A stretch of 64,000 nt of DNA, from positions 810,001 to 874,000 of the forward strand of contig NC_009656.1 in the NCBI RefSeq assembly GCF_000017205.1. The letters are read 5' to 3'. Shown piece after piece: positions 52,701 to 62,194 of this stretch. The notes under the pieces are model-generated. The model saw only the letters and a list, made by a program, of their open reading frames with translations, had not been told where the DNA came from and searched no databases. Every line of letters begins with the position of its first letter. The stretch's first letter is position 1. Both the position numbers and the translations under genes were made by a program. This stretch comes from Pseudomonas paraeruginosa PA7 (GTDB lineage Bacteria; Pseudomonadota; Gammaproteobacteria; Pseudomonadales; Pseudomonadaceae).

Positions 52701-54013
52701 TGCCGGCCGCACAGCCTTTCGCCGGCCTGGCAGAGGCCGAGGCGGTACTCACCCGGGAGATCCTCGGCGCGCTGCTGGAGGCGCCGCTGGAGCTCGACGA
52801 CGGTTTGCGCCGGCGCTGGCTGGACTGGCTGGCGGACTCCGCCGCCAGCGCGCTGCCGCCGCTCGACGAGGCGTTGCGCCGGCTCGGCTGGCAGGCCGCG
52901 GGGCTGACCGCGATGGGCAACGCCTTGCGCGGCCTGCTCGCCGGCGAACAGGCGCCGGCCGCGCTGCTCCTCGATCCCTGGCTGGCGCCGCAGGCGGTGG
53001 CCGCGCGCTTGCCGGACGGCCGCGAGGCCCTGGCGCGCCTGCTCGAGGCGTTACCGACGCCGGCTGCCGGCGAACGCCTGCGGGTGGCGGTGCTGGACAC
53101 CCGCGCCGGGCTCTGGCTCGACCAGGGCATGGCCTCGCTGCTTCGTCCGGGGCTGGAACTGACCCTCTTCGAACGCAGCCGCGTCCTCCTCGACGCCGCC
53201 GCCACCCGCCTGCCGGAGCGGATCGCGGTGCAGGCGCTGGACGACGGCCTGCTACCTGCCGAGCACCTCGGTCGCTACGACCGGGTGATCAGCTTCGCCG
53301 CGTTGCACGCCTACGACGCCAGCCGCGATGGCCTGGCGCTGGCCGCGGCGTTGCTGCGCCCGCAGGGCCGCCTGCTGCTGGTCGACCTGCTGCGCGAGTC
53401 GCCGCTGGCGTTGCTCGGTGCGGCCCTGCTCGACGACCGGCCGCTGCGCCTGGCGGAACTGCCGAGCCTGTTGGCCGATCTCGCCGCTGCGGGACTGGCG
53501 CCGCGTTGCCTGTGGCGCAGCGAACGGATCGCCCTGGTCGAGGCGCTGGCGCCGGGGCTCGGGCTCGACGCCGCCGCGCTCCAGGCCGGACTGGAGCAAC
53601 GCCTGCCCCAGGCGATGCGGCCCGAACGCCTGTGGTGCCTGCCAAGCCTGCCGTTGAACGGCAATGGCAAGGTCGACCGTCGCCGCCTGGCCGGGAGCAT
53701 GACCCGCGCGCTCGGCGAGTGTCGCGACGAGCCCTCGGCGGAGGAGCCGCTGGAAGCCCATGAGCAGGCGCTGGCCGACTGCTGGGAAGCGGTTCTCAAA
53801 CGCCCGGTGCGTCGTCGCGAGGCGAGCTTCTTCAGCCTCGGCGGCGACAGCCTGCTGGCGACCCGCCTGCTGGCCGGCATACGCGAGCGTTTCGGCGTAC
53901 GCCTGGGCATGGCCGATTTCTATCGCCAGCCGACCCTGGCCGGGCTCGCCCGCCACTTGCAGGCGCAGACCGACGAAATCGAGGAAACCCAACTGGAAGA
54001 GGGCGTGCTATGA
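49703..54013 (+). CDS. pchE: Pyochelin nonribosomal peptide synthetase PchE (dihydroaeruginoate synthetase)
   Basis: PchE joins salicylate to cysteine, cyclises it to a thiazoline and sets the D configuration, giving hydroxyphenyl-thiazoline bound to the enzyme. The 1436-residue protein has in order: an aryl carrier (Ser46 in GCGLDS), a Cy domain with DxxxxDxxS at 233-241 (DLLAADVES), and an adenylation domain with YTSGSTGVPKG near 694-704 and YRTGDRGRY near 922-930. An embedded methyltransferase-like region (about 1000-1300) has a degenerate SAM loop and is known to act as the epimerase. The A10 motif is near 1319-1327, and a carrier domain carries Ser1383 (GGDS). It overlaps pchF by ATGA. 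Confidence 0.98.
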   Translation: MDLPPDSRTALRDWLAEQLAELLGEPLDDVRALADDDDLLGCGLDSIRLMYLQERVRARGLAVDFAQLAQRPSLGAWLELLAGAAPLGVPPAVAAPLAHDRPFELSSVQQAYWLGRGADEVLGNISCHAFLEFRARDLDPQRLAAAAECVRQRHPMLRARFFDGLQQVLAAPPLPCFDLQDWRARQTDEAEHDWRALREWRAHECLAVERGQVFLLGLVRMPGGEDRLWLSLDLLAADVESLRLLLAELGAAYVAPERLAEPPALHFADYLACRAAQRAEASARARDYWLERLPHLPDAPALPLACAPQSIRQPRTRRLAFQLSAGESRRLERLAAQHGVTLSCVFGCAFALVLARWSETPEFLLNVPLFDRHADDPRIGEVIADFTTLLLLECRMQAGVSFAEAVKGFQRTLHGAIDHAAFPALEVLREARRQGQPRSAPVVFASNLGEEGFVPAAFREVFGDLHDMLSQTPQVWLDHQLYRVGDGILLAWDSVVGVFPEGLPETMFEAYVGLLQRLCDSAWEQPAELPLPWAQQARRAALNGQPACATARTLHRDFFLRAAEAPDADALLYRDRRVTRGELAEHALRIAGGLREAGVRPGDAVEVSLPRGPQQVAAVFGVLAAGACYVPLDIDQPPARRRLIEEAAGVCLAITEEDDPQALPPRLDLQRLLRGPALAAPVPLAPQASAYVIYTSGSTGVPKGVEVSHAAAINTIDALLDLLRVDASDRLLAVSALDFDLSVFDLFGGLGAGASLVLPTQEQARDAAAWAEAIQRHAVSLWNSAPALLEMALSLPASQADYRSLRAVLLSGDWVALDLPARLRPRGSSECRLHVLGGATEAGIWSNLQSVDTVPPHWRSIPYGRPLPGQAYRVVDAHGRDVPDLVVGELWIGGASLARGYRNDPELSARRFVHDAQGRWYRTGDRGRYWGDGTLEFLGRVDQQVKVRGQRIELGEVEAALCAQAGVESACAAVLGGGVASLGAVLVARLAPRAEGSMELPAAQPFAGLAEAEAVLTREILGALLEAPLELDDGLRRRWLDWLADSAASALPPLDEALRRLGWQAAGLTAMGNALRGLLAGEQAPAALLLDPWLAPQAVAARLPDGREALARLLEALPTPAAGERLRVAVLDTRAGLWLDQGMASLLRPGLELTLFERSRVLLDAAATRLPERIAVQALDDGLLPAEHLGRYDRVISFAALHAYDASRDGLALAAALLRPQGRLLLVDLLRESPLALLGAALLDDRPLRLAELPSLLADLAAAGLAPRCLWRSERIALVEALAPGLGLDAAALQAGLEQRLPQAMRPERLWCLPSLPLNGNGKVDRRRLAGSMTRALGECRDEPSAEEPLEAHEQALADCWEAVLKRPVRRREASFFSLGGDSLLATRLLAGIRERFGVRLGMADFYRQPTLAGLARHLQAQTDEIEETQLEEGVL

Positions 54014-57000
54014 GCCTCGGCGAACTGCTGGAAACCTGCCGCCGCCGGCGCATCGAACTCTGGAGCGAGGCGGGCCGCCTGCGCTATCGCGCCCCCCAGG
54101 GCGCCCTCGACGCCGGCCTCGCCGAGCGCCTGCGGGCCGAGCGCGAGGCCTTGCTGGAACACTTGGAAGGCGGCCCTGGCTGGCGCGCCGAGTCCGAGCT
54201 GGCCCACCAGCGTTTCCCGCTGACCCCGGTGCAGGCCGCCTACGTGCTGGGCCGCCAGGCGGCCTTCGACTACGGTGGCAACGCCTGCCAGCTGTACGCC
54301 GAGTACGACTGGCCGGCGGACACCGATCCGGCGCGCCTGGAGGCGGCCTGGAACGCCATGGTCGCGCGCCACCCGATGCTGCGCGCGGTGATCGAGGACA
54401 ACGCCTGGCAGCGCGTCCTGCCCGAGGTGCCCTGGCAGCGGCTGACCGTGCATGCCTGCGCGGAGCTCGACGAAGCCGGTTTCCAGGCGCACCTGGAGCG
54501 GGTCCGCGAACGCCTCGACCACGCCTGCGCGGCGCTCGACCAGTGGCCGGTCCTGCGCCCCGAGCTGAGTATCGGCCGGGATGCCTGCGTACTGCACTGT
54601 GCGGTGGATTTCACCCTGGTCGACTACGCCAGCCTGCAACTGCTGCTTGGCGAATGGCGCCGCCGCTATCTCGATCCGCAATGGACGGCGGAACCGCTGG
54701 AGGCGACCTTCCGCGACTATGTCGGGGTCGAGCAGCGTCGACGCCAGTCGCCGGCCTGGCAGCGCGACCGCGACTGGTGGCTGGCACGCCTCGACGCGCT
54801 GCCGGGGCGTCCCGACCTGCCGCTGCGGGCGCAGCCGGACACGCGCTCCACGCGCTTCCGGCACTTCCACGCGCGCCTCGACGAGGCCGCCTGGCAGGCG
54901 CTCGGCGCGCGCGCCGGCGAACACGGCCTGAGCGCTGCCGGCGTGGCCCTGGCGGCCTTCGCCGAGACCATCGGTCGCTGGAGCCAGGCACCGGCGTTCT
55001 GTCTCAACCTGACGGTACTCAACCGGCCGCCGCTGCATCCGCAGCTGGCGCAGGTGCTCGGTGACTTCACCGCGCTCAGCCTGCTGGCGGTGGACAGCCG
55101 CCACGGCGAGAGTTTCGTCGAGCGCGCCCGGCGCATCGGCGAGCAGATGTTCGACGACCTCGACCACCCGAGCTTCAGCGGCGTCGACCTGCTGCGCGAA
55201 CTGGCGCGCCGGCGCGGTCGCGGCGCCGACCTGATGCCGGTGGTGTTCACCAGCGGCATCGGCAGCGTGCAACGCCTGCTCGGCGATGGCGAGGCGCCGT
55301 GCGCGCCACGCTACATGATCAGCCAGACCCCGCAGGTCTGGCTGGACTGCCAGGTCACCGACCAGTTCGGCGGCCTGGAGATCGGCTGGGACGTACGCCT
55401 GGGGTTGTTCCCCGAGGGCCAGGCGGAGGCCATGTTCGACGACTTCGTCGGGCTGCTCCGGCGCCTGGCGCAGAGCCCGCGCGCCTGGACCGACGGCGAT
55501 GCCACGGAACCCGTCGAGGCGCCGCCGCAGGCGTTGCCCGGCAGCGCCCGGAGCATCGCCGCCGGTTTCGCCGAGCGTGCCCTGCTGACCCCCGACGCCA
55601 CGGTGATCCACGATGCCGCCGGCAGCTACAGCTACCGCCAGGTCGCCCAGCATGCCAGCGCCTTGCGCCGGGCCCTGGAAGCGCACGGCGCGGGCCGTGG
55701 CCGACGGGTCGCGGTGATGCTGCCGAAAAGCGCCGCGCAACTGGTCGCGGTGCTCGGCATCCTCCAGGCCGGCGCCGCCTATGTGCCGGTGGACATCCGC
55801 CAGCCGCCGCTGCGTCGCCAGGCGATCCTCGCCAGCGCCGAAGTGGTCGCGCTGGTCTGCCTGGAAAGCGATGTCCCGGACGCCGGCTGCGCCTGCGTGG
55901 CCATCGACCGGCTGGCCGCCGACAGCGACTGGCCGCCGCCGCCCGCGGCGGAGGTGGCGGCGGACGACCTCGCCTACGTGATCTACACCTCCGGCTCCAC
56001 CGGCACGCCCAAGGGCGTGATGCTCAGCCATGCGGCGGTATGCAACACCCTGCTCGACATCAACCAGCGCTACGGCGTCGATGCCAACGACCGCCTCCTC
56101 GGCCTCGCCGAGCTGAGCTTCGACCTCTCGGTCTACGATTTCTTCGGCGCCACCGCGGCGGGGGCCCAGGTGATCCTGCCGGACCCGGCGCGCGGCAGCG
56201 ATCCGTCGCACTGGGCGGACCTGCTGGAACGCCACGCCATCACCCTGTGGAACTCGGTGCCGGCCCAGGGGCAGATGCTCATCGATTACCTGGAGAGCGA
56301 GCCGCAACGCCACCTGCCGGGACCGCGCTGCGTGCTCTGGTCCGGCGACTGGATTCCGGTCAGCCTGCCGACCCGCTGGTGGCGGCGCTGGCCGGACAGC
56401 GCGCTGTTCAGCCTGGGCGGCGCCACCGAGGCGGCGATCTGGTCGATCGAGCAGCCGATCCGCCCGCAGCACACCGAGCTGGCCAGCATTCCTTATGGCC
56501 GTGCCCTGCGCGGGCAGAGCGTGGAAGTCCTGGATGCCCGCGGGCGACGCTGCCCGCCGGGCGTGCGCGGCGAGATCCACATCGGCGGGGTGGGCCTGGC
56601 GCTCGGCTACGCCGGCGATCCGCAGCGCACCGCCGAACGCTTCGTCCGTCATCCCGATGGGCGCCGCCTGTATCGCACCGGCGACCTCGGCCGCTACCTG
56701 GCCGACGGCAGCATCGAGTTCCTCGGCCGCGAGGACGACCAGGTGAAGATTCGCGGCCACCGCATCGAACTGGCCGAACTGGACGCCGCGCTGTGCGCCC
56801 ATCCGCAGGTCAACCTGGCGGCCACCGTGGTGCTCGGCGAGACCCACGAGCGCAGCCTGGCCAGTTTCGTCACCCTGCATGCGTCGGCGGAGGCTGGCGA
56901 GGATCCGCGTACGGCGCTCGACGCGGTGCGCCAGCGGGCGGCCCAGGCGTTGCGCCGCGACTGGGGCAGCGAGGAGGACATCGCCGCGGCGGTGGCCGCC

Positions 57001-59439
57001 CTCGACCGCGCCTGCCTCGCCTCGTTGGCCGCCTGGCTGGCCGGCAGCGGGCTGTTCGCCAGCGCGACGCCGCTGGATTTCGCCACCCTCTGCCAGCGCC
57101 TGGGTATCGCCGAGAAGCGCCAGCGCCTGCTGCGCCACTGGTTGCGCCAGTTGGAGGAGGGCGGCTACCTGCGCGCCGGGGGTGACGGCTGGCTGGGCTG
57201 CGCCGAGCGTCCCGCGCAGAGTCCGGAGGACGCCTGGGCGGCGTTCGCCGGCTGCGCGCCGGAGGCGCTCTGGCCGGCCGAGCTGGTCGCCTACCTGCGC
57301 GATAGCGCGCAATCCCTCGGCGAGCAACTGGCCGGGCGGATCAGCCCCGCGGCTCTGATGTTCCCGCAGGGCTCGGCGCGCATCGCCGAGGCCATGTACA
57401 GCCAGGGCCTGCATGCCCAGGCGCTGCACGCGGCGATGGCCGAGGCCATTGCCGCGATCGTCGAGCGCCAGCCGCAACGGCGCTGGCGCCTGCTGGAGCT
57501 GGGCGCCGGTACCGCCGCCGCCAGCCGCGCGGTGATTGCCCGGTTGGCGCCGCTGGTGCAGCGAGGGGTGGAGGTGGACTACCTGTTCACCGACGTTTCC
57601 AGCTACTTCCTCGCCGCCGCCCGCGAGCGCTTCGCCGACCAGCCGTGGGTACGCTTCGGCCGCTTCGACATGAACGGCGATCTCCTCGACCAGGGCGTGG
57701 CGCCGCACTCGGTGGATATCCTGCTCAGCTCCGGGGCGCTGAACAACGCGCTGGACACCCCGGCGCTGCTGGCCGGTCTGCGCGAGTTGCTGGGCGCAGA
57801 CGCCTGGCTGGTGATCCAGGAACTGACGCGCGAGCACAACGAGATCAGCGTCAGCCAGAGCCTGATGATGGAAAACCCGCGCGACCTCCGCGACGAGCGC
57901 CGGCAACTGTTCGTCCACACCGGGCAATGGCTGGAGTGGCTGGCGGGACAGAGCGGCGACCTGGCTTGCGGCGTGGTCCCGCCCGGCAGCGCTCTCGACC
58001 TGCTTGGCTACGATGTCCTGCTGGCCCGCTGCAAGACCGACCGCGCCCGCCTGGAGCCGGCCGAGCTGCTGGCCTTCGTCGAATCGCGGGTGCCGCGCTA
58101 CATGCTCCCGGCGCAGTTGCGCGTGCTCGAACGCCTGCCGGTCACCGGCAACGGCAAGATCGACCGCAAGGCCCTGACCGGCTTTGCCCGCCAGCCCCAG
58201 GCGGACCTTCGGCGTGGCGTCGCGCAGGCGCCGGCCGACGAACTGGAGAATGCGCTGCTGGCGCTCTGGCGCGAGGTGCTGGACAACCCGTCGCTGGGTG
58301 TCGAGCAAGACTTCTTCGCCGCCGGCGGCGACTCGCTGTTGATCGCCCAGTTGATCGCCCGCTTGCGCGAACGCCTGGAAAACGCCCGCCGACATCCGTT
58401 CGATCGCCTGCTGCGCTGGGCGCTCAGCCAGCCGACCCCGCGCGGCCTGGCCGAGCGCCTGCGCGGCGCGCCGGAAGAGGGCCGCGGGCCAGCCCTGGCA
58501 GCGTCGCGCGGCGTCGCCCCGGTGCACGCCGGCCTGTCGCGCGCACCGCTCGCCGAGGGGGCGGTGGCGCTCGATCCGCTGGTGCGCCTGGTGCCCGGCG
58601 AGGGCGTGCCGCGGGTGCTGGTCCACGAAGGCCTCGGTACGCTGCTGCCGTACCGCCCGCTGCTTCGCGCCCTGGGTGAGGGGCGGCCGTTGCTGGGGCT
58701 GGCCGTGCATGACAGCGACGCCTACCTGGCGATCCCCGCCGAGCATCTCAACGCCTGCCTCGGCCGCCGCTACGCCGAGGCGCTCCACGGCGCCGGGCTG
58801 CGCGAGGTCGACCTGCTCGGCTACTGCTCCGGCGGGCTGGTCGCCCTGGAGACCGCCAAGTCCCTGGTCCAGCGCGGGGTGCGCGTACGCCAGCTGGATA
58901 TCGTCTCCAGCTACCGGATTCCCTACCGGGTGGACGACGAGCGCCTGCTGTTGTTCAGCTTCGCCGCCACATTGGGCCTGGATACCGCGACGCTCGGCTT
59001 CCCCGCGCCGGAGCGTCTTGGCCAGGCGGTGCAGGCGGCGCTCGCGCAGACACCGGAACGTCTGGGCGCCGAGGCGCTGGCGGGGCTACCGGGCCTGGCC
59101 GATCTCGTCGCCCTGCGCGGCCGCGTGCTGCAGGCGGCCAGCGGTAGCGCCGACGCCGCCAGCGTCGAGCGCGACACCCTCTACCGCCTGTTCTGCCACT
59201 CGGTGCGTGCCAGCCAGGCCGAGGCGCCGGAGCCCTACGTCGGCGCCCTGCGGCTGTTCGTGCCGGACGCCGGCAACCCATTGGTGCCGCGCTATGCCGA
59301 GGCCCTGGCGAACCACTGGCGGACCGTCGCGCTCGGCGCGTGCGGCATCCACGAGGTGCCCGGCGGGCACTTCGACTGCCTGGGCGAGGCCCTGGCGCAA
59401 TCCCTGTCCCAACCCATGCCAGAGGAGGCGAGTCGATGA
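54010..59439 (+). CDS. pchF: Pyochelin nonribosomal peptide synthetase PchF
   Basis: PchF adds and cyclises the second cysteine, N-methylates it and releases pyochelin. The 1809-residue protein has in order: a Cy domain with DFTLVDYAS at 200-208, and an adenylation domain with YTSGSTGTPKG near 659-669. An N-methyltransferase inserted in it has an intact SAM loop, LLELGAGTAAAS, near 1159-1170. It continues with a carrier domain carrying Ser1442 (GGDS) and a C-terminal thioesterase with Ser1607 in GYCSGG and His1787 in GGHFDC. The start overlaps the pchE stop and the end overlaps the pchG start, four bases each. Confidence 0.98.
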   Translation: MSLGELLETCRRRRIELWSEAGRLRYRAPQGALDAGLAERLRAEREALLEHLEGGPGWRAESELAHQRFPLTPVQAAYVLGRQAAFDYGGNACQLYAEYDWPADTDPARLEAAWNAMVARHPMLRAVIEDNAWQRVLPEVPWQRLTVHACAELDEAGFQAHLERVRERLDHACAALDQWPVLRPELSIGRDACVLHCAVDFTLVDYASLQLLLGEWRRRYLDPQWTAEPLEATFRDYVGVEQRRRQSPAWQRDRDWWLARLDALPGRPDLPLRAQPDTRSTRFRHFHARLDEAAWQALGARAGEHGLSAAGVALAAFAETIGRWSQAPAFCLNLTVLNRPPLHPQLAQVLGDFTALSLLAVDSRHGESFVERARRIGEQMFDDLDHPSFSGVDLLRELARRRGRGADLMPVVFTSGIGSVQRLLGDGEAPCAPRYMISQTPQVWLDCQVTDQFGGLEIGWDVRLGLFPEGQAEAMFDDFVGLLRRLAQSPRAWTDGDATEPVEAPPQALPGSARSIAAGFAERALLTPDATVIHDAAGSYSYRQVAQHASALRRALEAHGAGRGRRVAVMLPKSAAQLVAVLGILQAGAAYVPVDIRQPPLRRQAILASAEVVALVCLESDVPDAGCACVAIDRLAADSDWPPPPAAEVAADDLAYVIYTSGSTGTPKGVMLSHAAVCNTLLDINQRYGVDANDRLLGLAELSFDLSVYDFFGATAAGAQVILPDPARGSDPSHWADLLERHAITLWNSVPAQGQMLIDYLESEPQRHLPGPRCVLWSGDWIPVSLPTRWWRRWPDSALFSLGGATEAAIWSIEQPIRPQHTELASIPYGRALRGQSVEVLDARGRRCPPGVRGEIHIGGVGLALGYAGDPQRTAERFVRHPDGRRLYRTGDLGRYLADGSIEFLGREDDQVKIRGHRIELAELDAALCAHPQVNLAATVVLGETHERSLASFVTLHASAEAGEDPRTALDAVRQRAAQALRRDWGSEEDIAAAVAALDRACLASLAAWLAGSGLFASATPLDFATLCQRLGIAEKRQRLLRHWLRQLEEGGYLRAGGDGWLGCAERPAQSPEDAWAAFAGCAPEALWPAELVAYLRDSAQSLGEQLAGRISPAALMFPQGSARIAEAMYSQGLHAQALHAAMAEAIAAIVERQPQRRWRLLELGAGTAAASRAVIARLAPLVQRGVEVDYLFTDVSSYFLAAARERFADQPWVRFGRFDMNGDLLDQGVAPHSVDILLSSGALNNALDTPALLAGLRELLGADAWLVIQELTREHNEISVSQSLMMENPRDLRDERRQLFVHTGQWLEWLAGQSGDLACGVVPPGSALDLLGYDVLLARCKTDRARLEPAELLAFVESRVPRYMLPAQLRVLERLPVTGNGKIDRKALTGFARQPQADLRRGVAQAPADELENALLALWREVLDNPSLGVEQDFFAAGGDSLLIAQLIARLRERLENARRHPFDRLLRWALSQPTPRGLAERLRGAPEEGRGPALAASRGVAPVHAGLSRAPLAEGAVALDPLVRLVPGEGVPRVLVHEGLGTLLPYRPLLRALGEGRPLLGLAVHDSDAYLAIPAEHLNACLGRRYAEALHGAGLREVDLLGYCSGGLVALETAKSLVQRGVRVRQLDIVSSYRIPYRVDDERLLLFSFAATLGLDTATLGFPAPERLGQAVQAALAQTPERLGAEALAGLPGLADLVALRGRVLQAASGSADAASVERDTLYRLFCHSVRASQAEAPEPYVGALRLFVPDAGNPLVPRYAEALANHWRTVALGACGIHEVPGGHFDCLGEALAQSLSQPMPEEASR

Positions 59440-60485
59440 GCGACGTCCGTTCCGTGGTGGTCGCCGGTTCCCGGTTCGGCCAGTTCTATGCCGCCGGCGT
59501 CGCCGCCGATCCACGCTTCGTCCTGCGCGGCATCCTTGGCCAGGGCAGCCGGCGTTCGCGGGCGCTGGCCGAGCGTCTCGGGGTGGAGTCCTGGCGCGAG
59601 GTCGAGGCGCTGCCGGACGATGTCCGCCTGGCCTGCGTCGCGGTCGGCGGCGCGGCGCGCGGCGAGCAGGGCCCGGCGCTGGCCGAGGCGCTGATGGCGC
59701 GTGGCATCGACGTGCTGATCGAGCATCCGTTGCTGCCGCGCGAATGGCAGGACCTGCTGCGCAGCGCCGAGCGCCTGGGCCGGCGCTGCCTGCTCAACAC
59801 CTTCTATCCGCAGTTGCCGGCGGTGGCGCGTTTCATCGAACTGGGCCGCCAGTTGCACCGCCGGCGCGGCATCCGCCACCTGGACGCGGCCTGCGGGGTG
59901 CAGGTCGGTTTCGCCACCCTGGACATCCTCGCCGCGTTGCTGGAGGGCGTCGGCCCCTGGTCGCTGGAATCGCCATCGAGCGACCTGTCGGCGATGCGCG
60001 GATTATCCCTGGTGCTGGCGGAAGTGCCGTTGAGCCTGCACGTGCTCAACGAACTGGCGGCCGCCGACGACGGGCGCATGACCCTGTTGCAGCGCGTCAG
60101 CCTGACCACCGACCGTGGCACGTTGAGCCTGCTCAGCCCCCATGGCCCATTGTTGTGGACGCCTGCGGTGGCGGTACCGGCCGAGGATGACGACGGCCTG
60201 TTCGCGCTGTTCGACGAGATACCCGGTGAACCGCTGCCCAGCGCCCAGCTCTGGTATGCCGAACCGTGCAACTGGGCCCAGGTGCACCAGCGCCTGTGGC
60301 CGGCGGCGGCGGCCGAGGCGCTGGCGCTGCTCGCCGACGGCGACGCGGTGCGCCGGCGCAACCAGCGCAGCCTGGAGGTCGCCGCCCTGTGGCAGCGGAT
60401 CGGCGAGCGCCTCGGTTTCCCCGGGGCGCCGCCGGCATCGCTGGCGCCGGCGAGCCTGGAACAGGTGCTGGAGCAAGCCTCGTGA
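59436..60485 (+). CDS. pchG: Thiazolinyl imide reductase PchG
   Basis: PchG uses NADPH to reduce the second thiazoline ring while it is still bound to PchF, giving the thiazolidine of pyochelin. The 349-residue protein has an N-terminal Rossmann fold (VVVAGSRFGQFYAAG, residues 7-21) and a C-terminal domain typical of the Gfo/Idh/MocA-like yersiniabactin reductase family. I chose the ATG at 59436, which overlaps the pchF stop (ATGA), preceded by GAGGAGG. The end overlaps the pchH start (GTGA). Confidence 0.97.
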   Translation: MSDVRSVVVAGSRFGQFYAAGVAADPRFVLRGILGQGSRRSRALAERLGVESWREVEALPDDVRLACVAVGGAARGEQGPALAEALMARGIDVLIEHPLLPREWQDLLRSAERLGRRCLLNTFYPQLPAVARFIELGRQLHRRRGIRHLDAACGVQVGFATLDILAALLEGVGPWSLESPSSDLSAMRGLSLVLAEVPLSLHVLNELAAADDGRMTLLQRVSLTTDRGTLSLLSPHGPLLWTPAVAVPAEDDDGLFALFDEIPGEPLPSAQLWYAEPCNWAQVHQRLWPAAAAEALALLADGDAVRRRNQRSLEVAALWQRIGERLGFPGAPPASLAPASLEQVLEQAS

Positions 60486-62194
60486 CCCCGGTGCTGTGGC
60501 GCCTGCTGCGCGCCTATCGCTGGCGGATGGTGGCGGCCATGGGTTTACAGGCCCTGGCCGGGCTCTGCTCGCTGTTGCCCTGGATGCTTCTCGCCTGGCT
60601 CGCCGAGCCGCTGGCGCGCGGTCAGGCGCAGCCGGCGCTGCTGGCCCTGGTGCTGCTGGCGGTGCTGGCCTGGCTGGGCTGCCAGGCGTTGGCCGCGCAC
60701 CTGGCCCACCGGGTCGACGCGGATCTCTGCAACGACTTGCGCCTGCGCCTGCTGGCGCACCTGCAACGGCTGCCGCTGGACTGGTTCGGCCGCCAGGGCC
60801 CGGACGGCGTGGCGCGCCTGGTGGAGCAGGACGTGCGGGCCCTGCACCAACTGATCGCGCACGCTCCCAACGATCTCAGCAACCTGCTGGTGGTGCCGCT
60901 GGTCGCGCTGCTCTGGCTGGCCTGGCTGCAACCCTGGCTGTTGCTGTTCTGCCTGCTGCCGCTGGTACTGGCCGTCGCCGGCTTCCTGCTGCTGCGCTCG
61001 GCGCGCTACCGCGAGCAGGTGCTGCGGCGCAACGCGGCGCTGGAGGCGCTCTCGGCGGAATACGGCGAGTTCGCCCACAACCTGCTGCTCGCCCGGCAGT
61101 ACCCCGGGGCCGGCGTGCAGCGGGGTGTCGAGGCCGCGGCGGCGGACTTCGGCGCGGCGTTCGGCGCCTGGGTGGCGCGGGTCGGGCATCTCGCCGCGCT
61201 GGTCTACGTGCAACTGTCGACGCCCTGGCTGCTGGCCTGGATCCTGCTCGGCGCGCTGGCCCTGGACGCCCTCGGCATGCCCCTGGCGCTCGGCCAGGCC
61301 TGCGCCTTCCTGCTCCTGTTGCGGGCGCTGGCGGCGCCGGTGCAGGCCCTCGGCCACGGCGGCGACGCCTTGATCAGCGCACGCGCCGCCGCCGAGCGCC
61401 TGCAACAGGTGTTCGACCAGCCGCCGCTGGAGGAGGGACGATGCGCCACCGAGCCTGCCGACGGTTCGGTCTCGCTGCGTGGCCTTGGCCACGCCTACGA
61501 CGACCGCGAGGTCCTCGCCGACATCGAGCTGGAACTGGCCGACGGCAGCCTGGTGGCCTTGGTCGGCCCTTCGGGTTCCGGCAAGAGCACCCTGCTGCAC
61601 CTGTTGGCGCGCCACATGGACGCGACACGCGGCGAACTGCGGGTCGGCGGCGTGGCGCTGCGGGACATGCCTTCGGCCATGCGCCACCGGCATCTCGCGC
61701 TGGTCGGCCAGCAGGCGGCGGCGCTGGAGATCTCCCTGGCCGACAACATCGCCCTGCTGCGTCCCGCTGCCGATCTTCAGGAGATTCGCCAGGCGGCCCG
61801 TGACGCCTGCCTCGACGAGCGCATCATGGCCCTGCCGCGCGGCTATGACAGCGTGCCGGGACGCGACCTGCAACTGTCCGGCGGCGAACTGCAACGCCTG
61901 GCCCTGGCCCGTGCGCTGCTATCGCCGGCGCGCCTGTTGCTGCTCGACGAGCCGACCTCGGCGCTGGATCCGCGGACCGCCCGGCAAGTGCTGCGCAACC
62001 TGCGCGAGCGCGGCGGCGGCCGGACCCGGGTGATCGTCGCCCATCGCCTGGCCGAAGTCAGCGATGCCGACCTGATCCTGGTGCTGGCCGACGGTCGTCT
62101 GGTCGAACGCGGCGAGCATGCGGCGCTGTTGGCGGCGGACGGTACCTATGCGCGCTTGTGGCGCGAACAGAGCGGCACGGAGGTGACGGCATGA
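60482..62194 (+). CDS. pchH: ABC transporter PchH (fused membrane and ATPase domains)
   Basis: PchH is a half-size ABC transporter that pairs with PchI. The 570-residue protein has six hydrophobic helices within about residues 15-310 and a nucleotide-binding domain with Walker A GPSGSGKST at 361-369, LSGGELQ near 466-472, Walker B LLLLDEPTSALD near 485-496 and the H-loop VAHRL near 519. The GTG start overlaps the pchG stop. The fold is the exporter type, but the homologous YbtPQ pair imports ferric yersiniabactin, so import of ferripyochelin is possible. Direction is not decidable from sequence. Confidence 0.95.
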   Translation: MTPVLWRLLRAYRWRMVAAMGLQALAGLCSLLPWMLLAWLAEPLARGQAQPALLALVLLAVLAWLGCQALAAHLAHRVDADLCNDLRLRLLAHLQRLPLDWFGRQGPDGVARLVEQDVRALHQLIAHAPNDLSNLLVVPLVALLWLAWLQPWLLLFCLLPLVLAVAGFLLLRSARYREQVLRRNAALEALSAEYGEFAHNLLLARQYPGAGVQRGVEAAAADFGAAFGAWVARVGHLAALVYVQLSTPWLLAWILLGALALDALGMPLALGQACAFLLLLRALAAPVQALGHGGDALISARAAAERLQQVFDQPPLEEGRCATEPADGSVSLRGLGHAYDDREVLADIELELADGSLVALVGPSGSGKSTLLHLLARHMDATRGELRVGGVALRDMPSAMRHRHLALVGQQAAALEISLADNIALLRPAADLQEIRQAARDACLDERIMALPRGYDSVPGRDLQLSGGELQRLALARALLSPARLLLLDEPTSALDPRTARQVLRNLRERGGGRTRVIVAHRLAEVSDADLILVLADGRLVERGEHAALLAADGTYARLWREQSGTEVTA

